Assembly (NCBI RefSeq): GCF_015207105.1
Contig: NZ_JADEXO010000035.1
Location: 1 to 51,604, forward strand
Direction: 5' to 3'
Length of the DNA stretch: 51,604 nucleotides
Origin: a cf. Phormidesmis sp. LEGE 11477
GTDB lineage: Bacteria > Cyanobacteriota > Cyanobacteriia > Phormidesmidales > Phormidesmidaceae
The notes under the pieces were generated by a model. It worked only from the letters and a program-made list of their open reading frames with translations, ran no database searches and was not told the origin of the DNA. Position 1 is the stretch's first letter. Each line of letters opens with the position of its first letter. The translations under genes were made by a program, and so were the position numbers. Below are positions 28,351-37,001 of the stretch, piece by piece.

Positions 28351-28995
28351 CTATCTAAGAAAGCCTGTAAAGAACCACAGCACCGCTAACGTAATACTCG
28401 TAGACAGAGAGGATACCTGACTAGGGGGTAGCACTGTTCCCTGCCCTCTCAGAATTTGTGCGACTAATAGCCCCAAACACAGCCCGACAATCAGACCCAC
28501 AGTAGACAAACCTACCGAACGCCACAGCTTCCGGGTCTTCTGATTTAGAAAGTAAACTGACGCCATCAGACCTAGCGCTAGCGCCACAGACGCACCTACC
28601 GCTTCGTCCGACTGTAAAAACCATGCTAAGCCGACAAGACTAGCAAAGATGACTGATGGCCATAGCAGCTCACTACTGCTTTCAGGCTGGTCTAGCAAAT
28701 CTGAAAACCACTGTGGACCTGAACTTTCGCTATTTCCTCCAAACGCAGGCAGTAACGGTTTAGAACGAGTTTGCTTCTCTCCATACCGAATCCTGTCAGG
28801 TACTTTGATCTTGCCTTCCTTACGCAGTCTTAGCTGCTCCATCAAAATCGCATCGTAGGCGGTTTCTATCTCCTGTTGTTTCTTCGGATCGTCCTTACAC
28901 GCTGTTACTAACTGTGCGCGAGCAGACTGCACCTCCTCAAATGAGGATGCTTCCGTCAGTCCTAACGTTTCGTAGTGAACGTTTTGTTCGCTCAT
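28351..28995 (-). CDS. CPP1-like J-like membrane protein
   Basis: The start is ATG 28995, with GGAGGT at 29001-29006 as an excellent ribosome binding site; the frame extends two codons further to a TTG. The ~214-residue protein has an N-terminal J-like domain without HPD (HYETLGLTEASSFEEVQSAR) and a charged linker (KVPDRIRYGEKQ). Four hydrophobic segments follow, ending ITLAVLWFFTGFLR. This is the layout of cyanobacterial and plastid CPP1/CDF1 relatives, which hold protochlorophyllide oxidoreductase or affect division in plants. The cyanobacterial role is not settled. Confidence 0.85.
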   Translation of the reverse strand: MSEQNVHYETLGLTEASSFEEVQSARAQLVTACKDDPKKQQEIETAYDAILMEQLRLRKEGKIKVPDRIRYGEKQTRSKPLLPAFGGNSESSGPQWFSDLLDQPESSSELLWPSVIFASLVGLAWFLQSDEAVGASVALALGLMASVYFLNQKTRKLWRSVGLSTVGLIVGLCLGLLVAQILRGQGTVLPPSQVSSLSTSITLAVLWFFTGFLR

Positions 28996-29001
28996 GCCCA
29001 A

Positions 29002-29594
29002 CCTCCGAATCGGCCTAGTAATCTGTGACTAGTAATCTGTAACCAGTAATCTATAGAAAGTATAGTGGCGAAAATCTAACAGTAGATCATCTAACAGAGC
29101 TCCAATCTTCTGAATCTAGTACTAATAACCTGCCGAGAAGACTCCTTGATACCGGGAAATATGCCAAGGAAATATACTTATTACTAAAGTCTATACATAG
29201 TTAACAGTGTAGCGGTGGATAGACCGAAATGAATAGCGGCTGACGTTTGGATTGGCCCATCATTTCTATAAAAGTTGTTAAGCGTGCTTGAAGAAGTTGC
29301 TTAGGCTGGGTACACAAGCAATTAGAGTAGACAAAAAACTAGATAGGTTGCCGACGTAAATTCGCGCAAACCAAATCAGCAAACGATGATTTTCTTGCTA
29401 AGGTGTGGATGCCTGTTTTAAGAAATCTGAAGTTTCACATCCTCCGAACAGAAGAGGTACGTAAGCTTACTGATTCTTTTAATAACAGGCACTCGGTGAT
29501 TTAAACTTTAAAGTTGAGTGAACCTGGTTATTGCTAGATTCCGTTTTGCCTTTTTATTTGCTTTTTATTTGCTTTAGTACCAGGATTCTAAACT
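29002..29594. other. Long intergenic region upstream of response regulator
   Basis: 593 nt between divergent genes. It starts with three 14-nt tandem units (29015-29056, based on AGTAATCTGT). It holds an imperfect long hairpin at 29411-29490, and ends with two 11-nt CTTTTTATTTG copies just before the regulator. No ORF looks coding. It could hold a long leader or a small RNA. Confidence 0.5.
29411..29490 (+). promoter_or_regulatory. Candidate structured 5' leader hairpin
   Basis: GCCTGTT (29411-29417) pairs with AACAGGC (29484-29490). Pairing continues inward with bulges (TTAAGAAATC against GATTCTTTTAA), enclosing a 10-nt palindrome GTAAGCTTAC at 29461-29470. It lies about 105 nt before the response-regulator ATG. 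No known riboswitch is recognised. Confidence 0.35.
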
Positions 29595-30302
29595 ATGGCC
29601 GCTGCCAAAATCCTTGTGGTTGATGATGAACCCGCCATCCGTAACCTGATTCATCGCTTTTTAGCCAAGCAAGATTACCAAATGGAGTCGGCTGAGGATG
29701 GGAAAACCGCGCTCGCGATTTTTGAGCAGTTTAACCCTGACTTGGTGATTCTAGATGTCAACTTACCTGATGCTAACGGCTATGACCTCTGCAAGGAGAT
29801 GCAGTCGCGGACGGGTGTATTTGTGCTGATGTTGACGAGTCGTACTGATGAGGCGGATAAGATTCGCGGATTTAATACAGGCGCTGACGACTACATCACC
29901 AAGCCCTTCAGCCTAGGCGAATTAGAAGTTAGACTGGGCGCTATCTTGAAGCGACAGCGCCCTGTGACGATTGCTGAGCAACAGTGTCTAACCTTTAACA
30001 AGCTCTCGATTGATCCAATTCGCCGTGAAGTGACTTTGGCGAACGATTTAGTACCGCTAACTGCCTTAGAGTTTGATCTGCTACATTTTCTCGCTGGGCA
30101 TCCGGGCCGAGTATGGCGTCGGGCGGAGCTAATCCAAAAGGTTTGGGACTACGAGTATGTAGGTGACCAGCGGGTAGTCGATGTGCATATTGGTCAGATT
30201 AGAAAGAAAATTGAGATAGACACAACTCAACCCACGCTGATCCAGACGGTGCGTGGCGTTGGCTATAAGTTTGAGCCTCCTGAAACGGGAGAAGAGGTAT
30301 AA
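29595..30302 (+). CDS. OmpR/PhoB-family response regulator
   Basis: The 235-residue protein has a receiver domain (residues 1-120) with ILVVDDEPA, phospho-acceptor Asp in LVILDVNLPD, and the TS...K switch set (LMLTSRTDEADKIRGF, DYITKPFSLGELE). A winged-helix DNA-binding domain follows (about 130-230), ending VVDVHIGQIRKKIE and TVRGVGYKFE. It is an orphan, with no kinase adjacent. It is not RpaA or RpaB as I recall them, so no symbol is given. It has a long upstream region with a possible structured leader. Confidence 0.95.
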   Translation: MAAAKILVVDDEPAIRNLIHRFLAKQDYQMESAEDGKTALAIFEQFNPDLVILDVNLPDANGYDLCKEMQSRTGVFVLMLTSRTDEADKIRGFNTGADDYITKPFSLGELEVRLGAILKRQRPVTIAEQQCLTFNKLSIDPIRREVTLANDLVPLTALEFDLLHFLAGHPGRVWRRAELIQKVWDYEYVGDQRVVDVHIGQIRKKIEIDTTQPTLIQTVRGVGYKFEPPETGEEV

Positions 30303-30452
30303 CAGAAGAGGCCCAACCCCAGTTATGAGTACACTCAAGCTATAAGTACACTCCAAGTACACTTCAAGGCGATTGTATGACTAGCGATCGCGTCAATAGC
30401 AAAACAACGGGCCTCCCTTGATATCGTTAGAGAGGCTCCTTTGAGGTTGCTT

Positions 30453-31910
30453 TCATTCTTTGCCGGATTTAGAGCGCTGATTGCGAATTTTCCAAGCGAG
30501 GCTGACAAGGTTAGTCCAGCGGCGAGCTACCTGCTTAGGCGTCCAGGATAGTGCTTGGGCAATCGCCTGTTCAGAAAGGCTATGCTCACCCTCTCGTAGC
30601 TGCTGCTGTTTAAGTGCTAGCAATAGAGACTGCTCGTCACTTAGCTGTTCGACGAACGTACGCCATTCGGCTGGAGACAGGCCAAAGTTCTTGTCTAGAT
30701 CGGCGCTGAGCCACTGGTGAACTAGCTGCCAGCGATGAGATTGAGCGAACCTTTCGACATGGTATTTAAAGCGCTGCTGTAGATAGTCGCGCTGACGAGC
30801 GGTGAGTCCTAAAACTTCATCGATTTCGCTAGGAGCCATATCCTGCAAGCGCAGGGCGAGATAGTCGATGCAAGCGCGCTGATCCTGTTCCTCAAAGTAC
30901 TGAACTAGTTCTTTGAGAATGCGATCGCGCAGTACAGCCGCAGATGGATCGGTGACATCAGAGACCATTTTTGCTCGAATCTGCTGAATGACTGGCGATC
31001 GCAAAAATCCGTCCTCATCACCTTTGGGCGAATCAACTGCCCGCTCGATATCTACAGAAGTCTCTGTCGGTAGCCGCCGTGCAAAAGCCTGAGCCCGTAA
31101 GACCAATAGCTGCTGGTTGTAGCACCCAGGCAACGAGATGCGCCGCTTGGCATAGTGCTCACCAAAAGCCATGTATTCGGCTAGTTCTAGGCGAGTGCGG
31201 GGTGAATAGCGATCGCCCAAATGGTTTTCTCGGCGGAAGGCTTTGAGTACTTCGATATAGAAGCCTTGAAGAAAATCTTCTAAGAGCGTGCAGCGGCCCT
31301 GAAATCCAAGCTGAGTGCGGGTAGGCGCAATGTAGCGGTAGGCGATCGCACTCAGCCGACTATGTAGCTCGATTCTGCCCTGACGAGAGCCCAGTAAGTA
31401 ATAGTCTAGGTACTTCTTAACTCGATTTTGAGCGAGCTGTCTTTGCCAGGTAGCAACTTCGCCCGACGCCTGGATACGAGAGCTTTTACGGCAGATGCGT
31501 GTCACTTCGATAGCTAGGCGCGTAGCTACTGCGCTAACAACCTTTTGGCTGGTAGTGATTTTACGGTTGATTTCAGCTATTAGGAAATCGATCAGCTTTT
31601 GATTAACTGGGCAAAGCGTCTGCTCGTCGCCGTTTGCTAGCACTGGTTTGCTAGCACTAATAGGATTAACTTCAGAGTCGGTTTCAAGACCCGAATCAGG
31701 CACTGACGACGTAGCTTTTGTAGCTTTTGAAAAGCTGGCCTCTGAAGCTTCGGCGGCAGCAGTAGATGGATCAGCGCCTGAAGCTGGTGGTGGAACAGGT
31801 GACTCTAGCGAACTAAGGTTTTTAGATAAGGCTTCCGGATGGACGGTAGAAGTGCCAGTAGTATAAAAAGTAACTTGATGCTGATGACCGTCGGTAATAG
31901 GGTGAAGCAT
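30453..31910 (-). CDS. hetZ: HetZ-family protein with long N-terminal extension
   Basis: The 485-residue protein contains LLGSRQGRIELHSRLSAIAY, a TQLGFQGRCTLLEDFLQGFY block, and RENHLGDRYSPRTRLELAEY, which match the HetZ family as I recall it. C-terminal helices include LTARQRDYLQQRFKYHVERF and a sigma-4-like LSEQAIAQALSWTPKQVARR. HetZ is a DNA-binding regulator of early heterocyst differentiation, but family members also occur in non-heterocystous species. Residues 1-110 are a Ser/Ala/Pro-rich extension including a 14-nt duplication at 31632-31659 (KPVLA repeated at DNA level). The ~400-residue core matches HetZ length. Confidence 0.68.
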   Translation of the reverse strand: MLHPITDGHQHQVTFYTTGTSTVHPEALSKNLSSLESPVPPPASGADPSTAAAEASEASFSKATKATSSVPDSGLETDSEVNPISASKPVLANGDEQTLCPVNQKLIDFLIAEINRKITTSQKVVSAVATRLAIEVTRICRKSSRIQASGEVATWQRQLAQNRVKKYLDYYLLGSRQGRIELHSRLSAIAYRYIAPTRTQLGFQGRCTLLEDFLQGFYIEVLKAFRRENHLGDRYSPRTRLELAEYMAFGEHYAKRRISLPGCYNQQLLVLRAQAFARRLPTETSVDIERAVDSPKGDEDGFLRSPVIQQIRAKMVSDVTDPSAAVLRDRILKELVQYFEEQDQRACIDYLALRLQDMAPSEIDEVLGLTARQRDYLQQRFKYHVERFAQSHRWQLVHQWLSADLDKNFGLSPAEWRTFVEQLSDEQSLLLALKQQQLREGEHSLSEQAIAQALSWTPKQVARRWTNLVSLAWKIRNQRSKSGKE

Positions 31911-32254
31911 AGTAGATGAACTCGGTATTCTCTGGTTTGATGCACAAAAGCAGAAGACTGTTTGAACTCTTTCAATCTAGGGAATCGGTATCTAGTTCCT
32001 AGGAATTAGTGTGTCAGTAATGCGATTAACTGTCACAAGGCAATTGGCACAGCAGAAAGCGATCTACCGCAATGTCATCGTAGGTAAACCCACAAACCCT
32101 TATGGAACAAGCACTTAGTATGAGTTAAATGCCCTAGAGCCCGAACCTAAGCGTCCAACTTTTAAAGAGTAGCTTGCTATGCCAATTGCCCCATCGGTCT
32201 CAAGTGGTCATGATAGATAGCGCTCTAGATTGACAACTGATTTTAGAATTGGCT
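31911..32254. other. Intergenic region without recognised features
   Basis: 344 nt between two minus-strand genes. I see no ORF, tRNA or strong hairpin. A TTGACA hexamer (32231-32236) is on the plus strand, the wrong direction for both neighbours. Confidence 0.5.
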
Positions 32255-32914
32255 TTAGTCTGCTAGTTCTGCTCCCCATTCGATGGCCTTTTGCCAACCT
32301 TGTCCCTGACGAGTTATCTGAGGAAAGCCATCTGTTACATCTACGATGGTCGATACTTGATGTCTGAGTTCGGCCTCGCTATCTACTACTACGTCAACTA
32401 ATTTCTCCATCCGGTCAAACAGCTCAACCTTTGATAGAGACTCAAGATCAGCCTCCGCAGAATCACTTACAACAGAAATAGCAGAGGTCGAGATAACCGG
32501 ATTATCTAGCGCTTCTATCAGCGATAGGCATAGGGGACTGTTAGGTACTCGGATGCCCGTTGTCCGCCTTTTTGGATTGATCACCAGCTTGGGTACTGCT
32601 TTAGTGGCTGGTAAAAGAAAGGTATAAGGACCTGGAACCAGCCGCTTCATAATTTTGTAAGCAGGGTCAGTGACATGGGCATAGCTGGCTACGTTGGATA
32701 GAGAAGCACACAGAAACGTCAGCGGTTTGTCGTTGGAGAGCTGTTTGAGCTGGCGTACTTTTTTAATAGCTGATTTTGAGCCCAAATCGCAGCCGATAGC
32801 ATAGACCGTATCTGTGGGATAGAGCATGATTGCTCCCTGACGAAGATCATCTCGCAGTGCGTTAATTGTTCTAAGATCGGGCGTGACTGGGTGGACTTCG
32901 TACAGGGTAGCCAT
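32255..32914 (-). CDS. YrdC/YciO/Sua5-family protein
   Basis: The 219-residue protein has the YrdC fold: GAIMLYPTDTVYAIGCDLGS, then KPLTFLCASLSN, RLVPGPYTFLLPATKAVPK and RRTTGIRVPNSPLCLSLIEA. Relatives with the KxR...SxN set make threonylcarbamoyl-AMP for tRNA t6A. The sequence RQLKQLSNDKPL and the ISTSAISV end resemble the YciO branch more than TsaC, and that branch is less well understood. It stands alone, divergent from larC across 143 nt. Confidence 0.88.
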   Translation of the reverse strand: MATLYEVHPVTPDLRTINALRDDLRQGAIMLYPTDTVYAIGCDLGSKSAIKKVRQLKQLSNDKPLTFLCASLSNVASYAHVTDPAYKIMKRLVPGPYTFLLPATKAVPKLVINPKRRTTGIRVPNSPLCLSLIEALDNPVISTSAISVVSDSAEADLESLSKVELFDRMEKLVDVVVDSEAELRHQVSTIVDVTDGFPQITRQGQGWQKAIEWGAELAD

Positions 32915-33057
32915 AGCTAAAAAATTAGAACCAAGGATTGTGGATTAACGACATCGAAATAATGAGAGTTTGATAGACCTATTAAGATCTCGACAGATAG
33001 TTCCCTAATATCTCTACCCTGATTTGAGTAAGTAAAGATACTTACCTGCCATTGCTT

Positions 33058-34445
33058 ATGAAAACGTTAGCCTACCTAGACTGTCCGACTGGAATCGCTG
33101 GTGATATGTGTCTGGGCGCACTAGTCCATGCGGGTGTACCTACGGACTATCTGAAAGAACAGTTTGCCATGCTAGGTATAGATGATGAGTTTGAGTTGCG
33201 ATTTGAGTCAGTTTTACGCAATCAGCAAACCGCTACCAAGATCCATATTGAGCTGACGAAGGCTAATCTCTCTACAGAACATCACCATCACAGCGGACGC
33301 AAACTGCCTGAAATAAATGAGCTTATTCAGCAGGCTGGTCTACCTGAGCGAGTAACTCAGTGGAGTTTGGCTGTTTTTAGCAAGCTAGCGGCAGCAGAAG
33401 CGAGTGTACATGGTATCGCGCCAGAACAGGTTCACTTTCATGAAGTGGGCGCAACGGATGCGGTGATAGATGTGGTGGGAACTTGTTTGGGCCTAGATTG
33501 GCTAGGTATTGATCGATTGATCTGTTCACCGCTACCGACGGGGGGAGGGAGGGTGCGCTGCGAGCATGGCCTTCTGCCAGTACCCGCACCAGCGGTACTT
33601 GAGATGATGATGATGGCTAGTGTGCCTGTGTATAGCAACGGCATTGAAAAGGAACTGGTTACGCCTACGGGTTGTGCGATCGCAACGACCCTCTCAGAAT
33701 CATTCGGCCCCCCTCCTAGCTTCACGCTGCAAAAGGTCGGCCTGGGCGCGGGTGGGCGAGATTTACCTATTCCCAACATCCTTCGCCTTTGGATTGGCAC
33801 CGTTGATGAATCTAGCTCTGATAGATTTAGCCAGCCGCTACATGTTCACCGGTCGCACGTTCACCAGTCGTATGCATATGAGGACGACGCTAAAAAAAAA
33901 GACTGAACCCGCTCTTTTCGGCCATGCCAGACTTCGCAGCCACCGAACACACAGCCACCGAGATTATAGAGACTGAGCTTATTGTAGAGCTGCAAACTCA
34001 GATAGATGACTGTTCGCCGCAGGCAATTGGATTTGTTTTCGAGCGGCTATTTCTAGCGGGCGCTGTAGATGTGTTTACTCAAGGTGTCGCGATGAAAAAG
34101 AATCGGCTAGGCACGCTGCTAACGGTGATATGTCCGGTCTCGCAGGTGGTTGATTGTGAGACTGTTTTGTTTAAAGAAACAACGACCCTAGGAATTCGCC
34201 AAACCCGTCAGGAGCGAACAGCCTTGGTCAGAGAAGTGGTCTGCGTCTCCACTATGTACGGAGAGATGAGGGTAAAACTAGGTTGGATAAATGGCAAGAT
34301 TGTGAACGTGCAGCCAGAGTATGAGGATGTGGCAGCAGGGGCGCGATCGCACAATCTCGCTTGGAAAGCTGTGCATCAGGCCGTCATGAGTGCGGCGGTC
34401 GCTCAATATGGCACTGTCCACAAAGCTAGTCTTGATGGTAGCTAA
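33058..34445 (+). CDS. larC: Nickel-pincer cofactor protein LarC, read through a -1 frameshift
   Basis: LarC inserts nickel into the pyridinium dithiocarboxylate cofactor of lactate racemase. The first frame (ATG 33058 to TGA 33904-33906, ~282 residues) carries [50 protein letters not shown] and [10 protein letters not shown]. The second frame is -1 relative to it, open from before 33903 to TAA at 34445, and carries [40 protein letters not shown] and the LarC C-terminal domain. Neither half is complete alone; together they give ~462 residues. Join at A9, 33892-33900. A family precedent exists: L. plantarum larC1/larC2 is known to be frameshifted. A preceding TTG in frame (33052) is not needed. 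larB and larE are not in this window. Confidence 0.9.
33841..33870 (+). repeat. 15-nt tandem duplication in the larC linker
   Basis: CATGTTCACCGGTCG is followed by CACGTTCACCAGTCG, encoding [10 protein letters not shown] in the inter-domain linker about 20 nt before the frameshift site. A second small duplication (CAGCCACCGA twice, around 33939-33963) lies just after it. Confidence 0.8.
33880..33906 (+). promoter_or_regulatory. Probable -1 ribosomal (or transcriptional) frameshift site in larC
   Basis: GAGGA (33880-33884) lies about 10 nt before the slippery end of an A9 run (33892-33900), followed by GAC and the zero-frame TGA. Two AAA codons at 33895-33900 can slip back one base and re-pair perfectly, after which the frame reads AGA CTG AAC and stays open. 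An SD-like motif 10 nt upstream of an A-rich slip site is the layout of the dnaX signal. Confidence 0.7.
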
Positions 34446-34465
34446 TCATCCTATAGCTTCATCTT

Positions 34466-35887
34466 CTATGCCGACTCGTTGCTAGTTCGCTCAGTTCTGT
34501 GCTGTTGAAACGTGCGGCTTGCTTTCTTCTGAGCTGCCCTCAAGCTGCGAGAAAAAATCCGAAAGTCTTCTAGGCTCTCCGGCTCGTAGCGACTTTGATG
34601 ATGAGTTTGCTGGTTGAGGTCTAGTTCGCTTTGGCCCAGTTGATTTCGAGCTGGCGTAGTCTTTTGTTCTTGTCTAGGATTGACTCGTACCAGGCTATAC
34701 TCCACGCTGTCGCTGTAAATAGCAAACATGACGTTGCAAATTTCTAGAAACTGGATGACCCCAGTGCATTCAGTCTCTAAATAAGGTTCGTAGTAGTTAA
34801 CTAGACTAGCCAACCGCGCCTCTAGATAAAGCTGCGAGTTAGGAGAAATTAGCACGATCTTTAGTATCAGTACAGCTATATTCAGCGGATTGCCTTGAGC
34901 CAGCAGCTTCTCAAACAGCGGCGTTGGCCGACGGTTGTCTTCGGTTGTTATCCAATCAATCAGTCGATTGCAAGTCCGTAGCGCTAGTGAAGAATTGACA
35001 TCGACTTCGTTTTTATCTGGATAGAGCTGGGCTAACTGCTGCGGCAAAGTAGTTTCTATGGCCGCCACAAATTCAGGCTGTGCGATTGAAAAGCATAAGT
35101 AATCAACCAGACTCTCTTTGTAATCTTGATAAGAGGTATCTATAAGCTGCTGCTGAAAGATCCGCGCTACATTGCGATAGCTAAATTGATCGCGCCGCAA
35201 CAAAACTGACTTAACCAACCGGAGGACTTCATCGCCTAGTACTGTCGGGTTGGGATACTTGCTGCCTGACTGTGACGAGCCATGAGAAAACGCTGTGTAG
35301 AGTGCCAAATCATGCTTGAATTTATTTTTTAGCTTGCTAGCCATTTTCTTGGCCGCATCTTTTTGCTCAAAAGAGTTGCGGTCATCTATAGCTTGAGTGA
35401 CTAGCCTGTAAACGACATAGCGATTACTCCAATTACCAGCGTTTGCAAGGTTAATTCGCTGAATGGCAAATATCTTCAGCTCCTCAAAGTCCTGGCTGTC
35501 CGCAAAGTTTAGTAACCAGTGCCGCAGTCGTTTCATACTTGGTGAAAGCGTTGGCTTATGAAGCGAAGGCTGATGGAACAGTGCCAGTAGCGCCTGAACC
35601 ATATCACCTTGAGAGCGGCGCTCCCAGTTGTTAATCAAGATATAGCAAGCCCGCTTGAGGGTATTGCGGAACTCCGACTCATCATTTGCAAAAAGAATAT
35701 GGTAGAGGAAAGGCGAAACCTCTGATTCAAACAAGCTGCTGTGGCCAAAGAACAGAGCTTCAAAGTCGGCGAGCGATTCAACGGGCGGGCGGTTTCTAGC
35801 AGATTCTAATAGGTCGTCGTAGAGTGCCTGTTGTGCTGCATTAAATGCCGTAGATTTGTCCGGTTTGTCTTCTTTCCACACACTCAT
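34466..35887 (-). CDS. Conserved cyanobacterial protein of unknown function
   Basis: The 473-residue protein is almost all alpha-helical, with no signal peptide or membrane segment. It has conserved-looking blocks SVWKEDKPDKSTAFNAAQ, FLYHILFANDESEFRNTLKR, ACYILINNWERRSQGDMVQA and EVNPRQ-like basic tails. The helical-repeat look would suit a scaffold, but nothing shows it. The last ~50 residues are Gln/Arg/Ser-rich and probably disordered. It is convergent with larC (20 nt between the stops) and downstream of tRNA-Leu on the same strand. Confidence 0.78.
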   Translation of the reverse strand: MSVWKEDKPDKSTAFNAAQQALYDDLLESARNRPPVESLADFEALFFGHSSLFESEVSPFLYHILFANDESEFRNTLKRACYILINNWERRSQGDMVQALLALFHQPSLHKPTLSPSMKRLRHWLLNFADSQDFEELKIFAIQRINLANAGNWSNRYVVYRLVTQAIDDRNSFEQKDAAKKMASKLKNKFKHDLALYTAFSHGSSQSGSKYPNPTVLGDEVLRLVKSVLLRRDQFSYRNVARIFQQQLIDTSYQDYKESLVDYLCFSIAQPEFVAAIETTLPQQLAQLYPDKNEVDVNSSLALRTCNRLIDWITTEDNRRPTPLFEKLLAQGNPLNIAVLILKIVLISPNSQLYLEARLASLVNYYEPYLETECTGVIQFLEICNVMFAIYSDSVEYSLVRVNPRQEQKTTPARNQLGQSELDLNQQTHHQSRYEPESLEDFRIFSRSLRAAQKKASRTFQQHRTERTSNESA

Positions 35888-36013
35888 CGCAGCCCGCCTG
35901 CCGTAATATAAAAGGTGATTGATACCACCTTTAGACTGCCCGGTGACTGCCTAGACAATCATTTTGGATACAGCCAGCGCCAAGTACATCCATACGCTTT
36001 AAAAAGAGCAACA

Positions 36014-36097
36014 TGGGGGCGGAGGGACTTGAACCCTCACGATTTTTACAATCAACGGATTTTAAATCCGCAGCGTCTACCATTCCGCCACGCCCCC
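36014..36097 (-). tRNA. trnL-UAA: tRNA-Leu(UAA), uninterrupted
   Basis: The minus strand gives an 84-nt class II tRNA. The 7-bp acceptor stem is GGGGGCG with CGCCCCC, and the anticodon stem-loop GCGGA-TTTAAAA-TCCGT has UAA at the anticodon. A long variable arm follows, then the T arm GAGGG-TTCAAGT-CCCTC and discriminator A. No CCA is encoded. The group I intron that interrupts this gene in many cyanobacteria is absent. Confidence 0.95.
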
Positions 36098-36362
36098 TCT
36101 TGAGGTTTGTGAGTTAACACTCGATCGATGTTTGCTATCACCTGATCGCGCTCACAGATGTCTATTGCACCACCAAGCGGGCGGATTGGCAACTGGTTTT
36201 AGAATTGTTCTAGAAAGAAAGGCGAGCAAGGTCGTTAGGTCTTAGGCAACCCAAGCACATTTCTCATTAAGGATGCGCGAGAATCGCGATCAAGCGTCTA
36301 CTATGTCGGGAGTCTACTATATAGTGGAATTAACTGGTTTTATTAGGACAACGGCTTTACCG

Positions 36363-36599
36363 ATGACACTTTTTGGTCTTGAATCTTCGGCGTTAGTGGC
36401 TTTGGGTTTGTATGTGGCTTTAGGCGGGCTGTATTTAGTGGTGGTGCCTGTGGCACTGATGCTGTATTTAAAGCAGCGTTGGACTGTAGCAGGTTCGATT
36501 GAACGATTGATTTTCTACGGACTGATGTTGGTATTTTTCCCAGGCTGCTTGCTAGTCAGTCCGTTTCTAAACTTTCGTCCGTATCGGCGCGAAGTGTAG
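36363..36599 (+). CDS. ndhL: NDH-1 subunit L
   Basis: The ~78-residue protein starts MTLFGLESSALVALGLYVAL and has two membrane segments, then QRWTVAGSIERLIFYGLMLV and the invariant end FFPGCLLVSPFLNFRPYRRE. NdhL belongs to the oxygenic-phototroph-specific part of the thylakoid NDH-1 complex (cyclic electron flow, CO2 uptake). The frame opens 30 codons earlier at ATG 36273, but that extension is not family-like. It is followed by the DUF3007 gene and trpA, an arrangement I know from other cyanobacteria. Confidence 0.93.
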   Translation: MTLFGLESSALVALGLYVALGGLYLVVVPVALMLYLKQRWTVAGSIERLIFYGLMLVFFPGCLLVSPFLNFRPYRREV

Positions 36600-36618
36600 G
36601 GCGATCGCAAACAATCAA

Positions 36619-36660
36619 CTAGAAAAACTTGACTAAAAACACCTGACTAGAAAGACCTGA
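36619..36660. repeat. Three 14-nt tandem units ending at a start codon
   Basis: CTAGAAAAACTTGA, CTAAAAACACCTGA and CTAGAAAGACCTGA run end to end; the last A is the A of the DUF3007 start codon. Confidence 0.85.
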
Positions 36661-36986
36661 TGAGAAGAATTGACGTTATCGGTATTGGCATCGGCGTCTT
36701 CGCGGCAGGTGGCCTGCTATATCTGGTATTTGCCTGGGCTGGGCTAGACGGTTTGTCGGCTGGAATTTGGAGCCAGGTGGTTTTCGTAGCTGGGCTGTTA
36801 GGTTGGACGGCAACCTACGTGGTGCGCGCGGCTAGTAAGAAGATGACCTACTACCAACAGCTAGAAGATTACGAAGAGGCGGTGCTACAAAAGCGACTAG
36901 AAGAGATGAGCCCAGATGAGCTAGCAGCGCTTCAAGCAGAGGTCGAAAAAGAGCGGTTAGAAGAAGCGCAAGCAGGGGACAAGTAG
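36660..36986 (+). CDS. DUF3007 membrane protein
   Basis: The 108-residue protein has two membrane segments (about residues 6-28 and 36-56), then AASKKMTYYQQLEDYEEAVL and an acidic helix QKRLEEMSPDELAALQAEVE. This is DUF3007, found in cyanobacteria and plastid-bearing plants, typically between ndhL and trpA. The topology predicts a thylakoid or plasma-membrane protein with a cytosolic helical tail. Its role is not established. Its stop is 15 nt before trpA. Confidence 0.9.
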   Translation: MRRIDVIGIGIGVFAAGGLLYLVFAWAGLDGLSAGIWSQVVFVAGLLGWTATYVVRAASKKMTYYQQLEDYEEAVLQKRLEEMSPDELAALQAEVEKERLEEAQAGDK

Positions 36987-37001
36987 GAAATAAGTGATCT
37001 G

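Noticed and set aside
33438-33976. Extra open frames inside larC (33438-33800 minus, 33620-33976 plus)
   Set aside because: They overlap conserved LarC segments and do not supply the missing frame; the -1 frame does.
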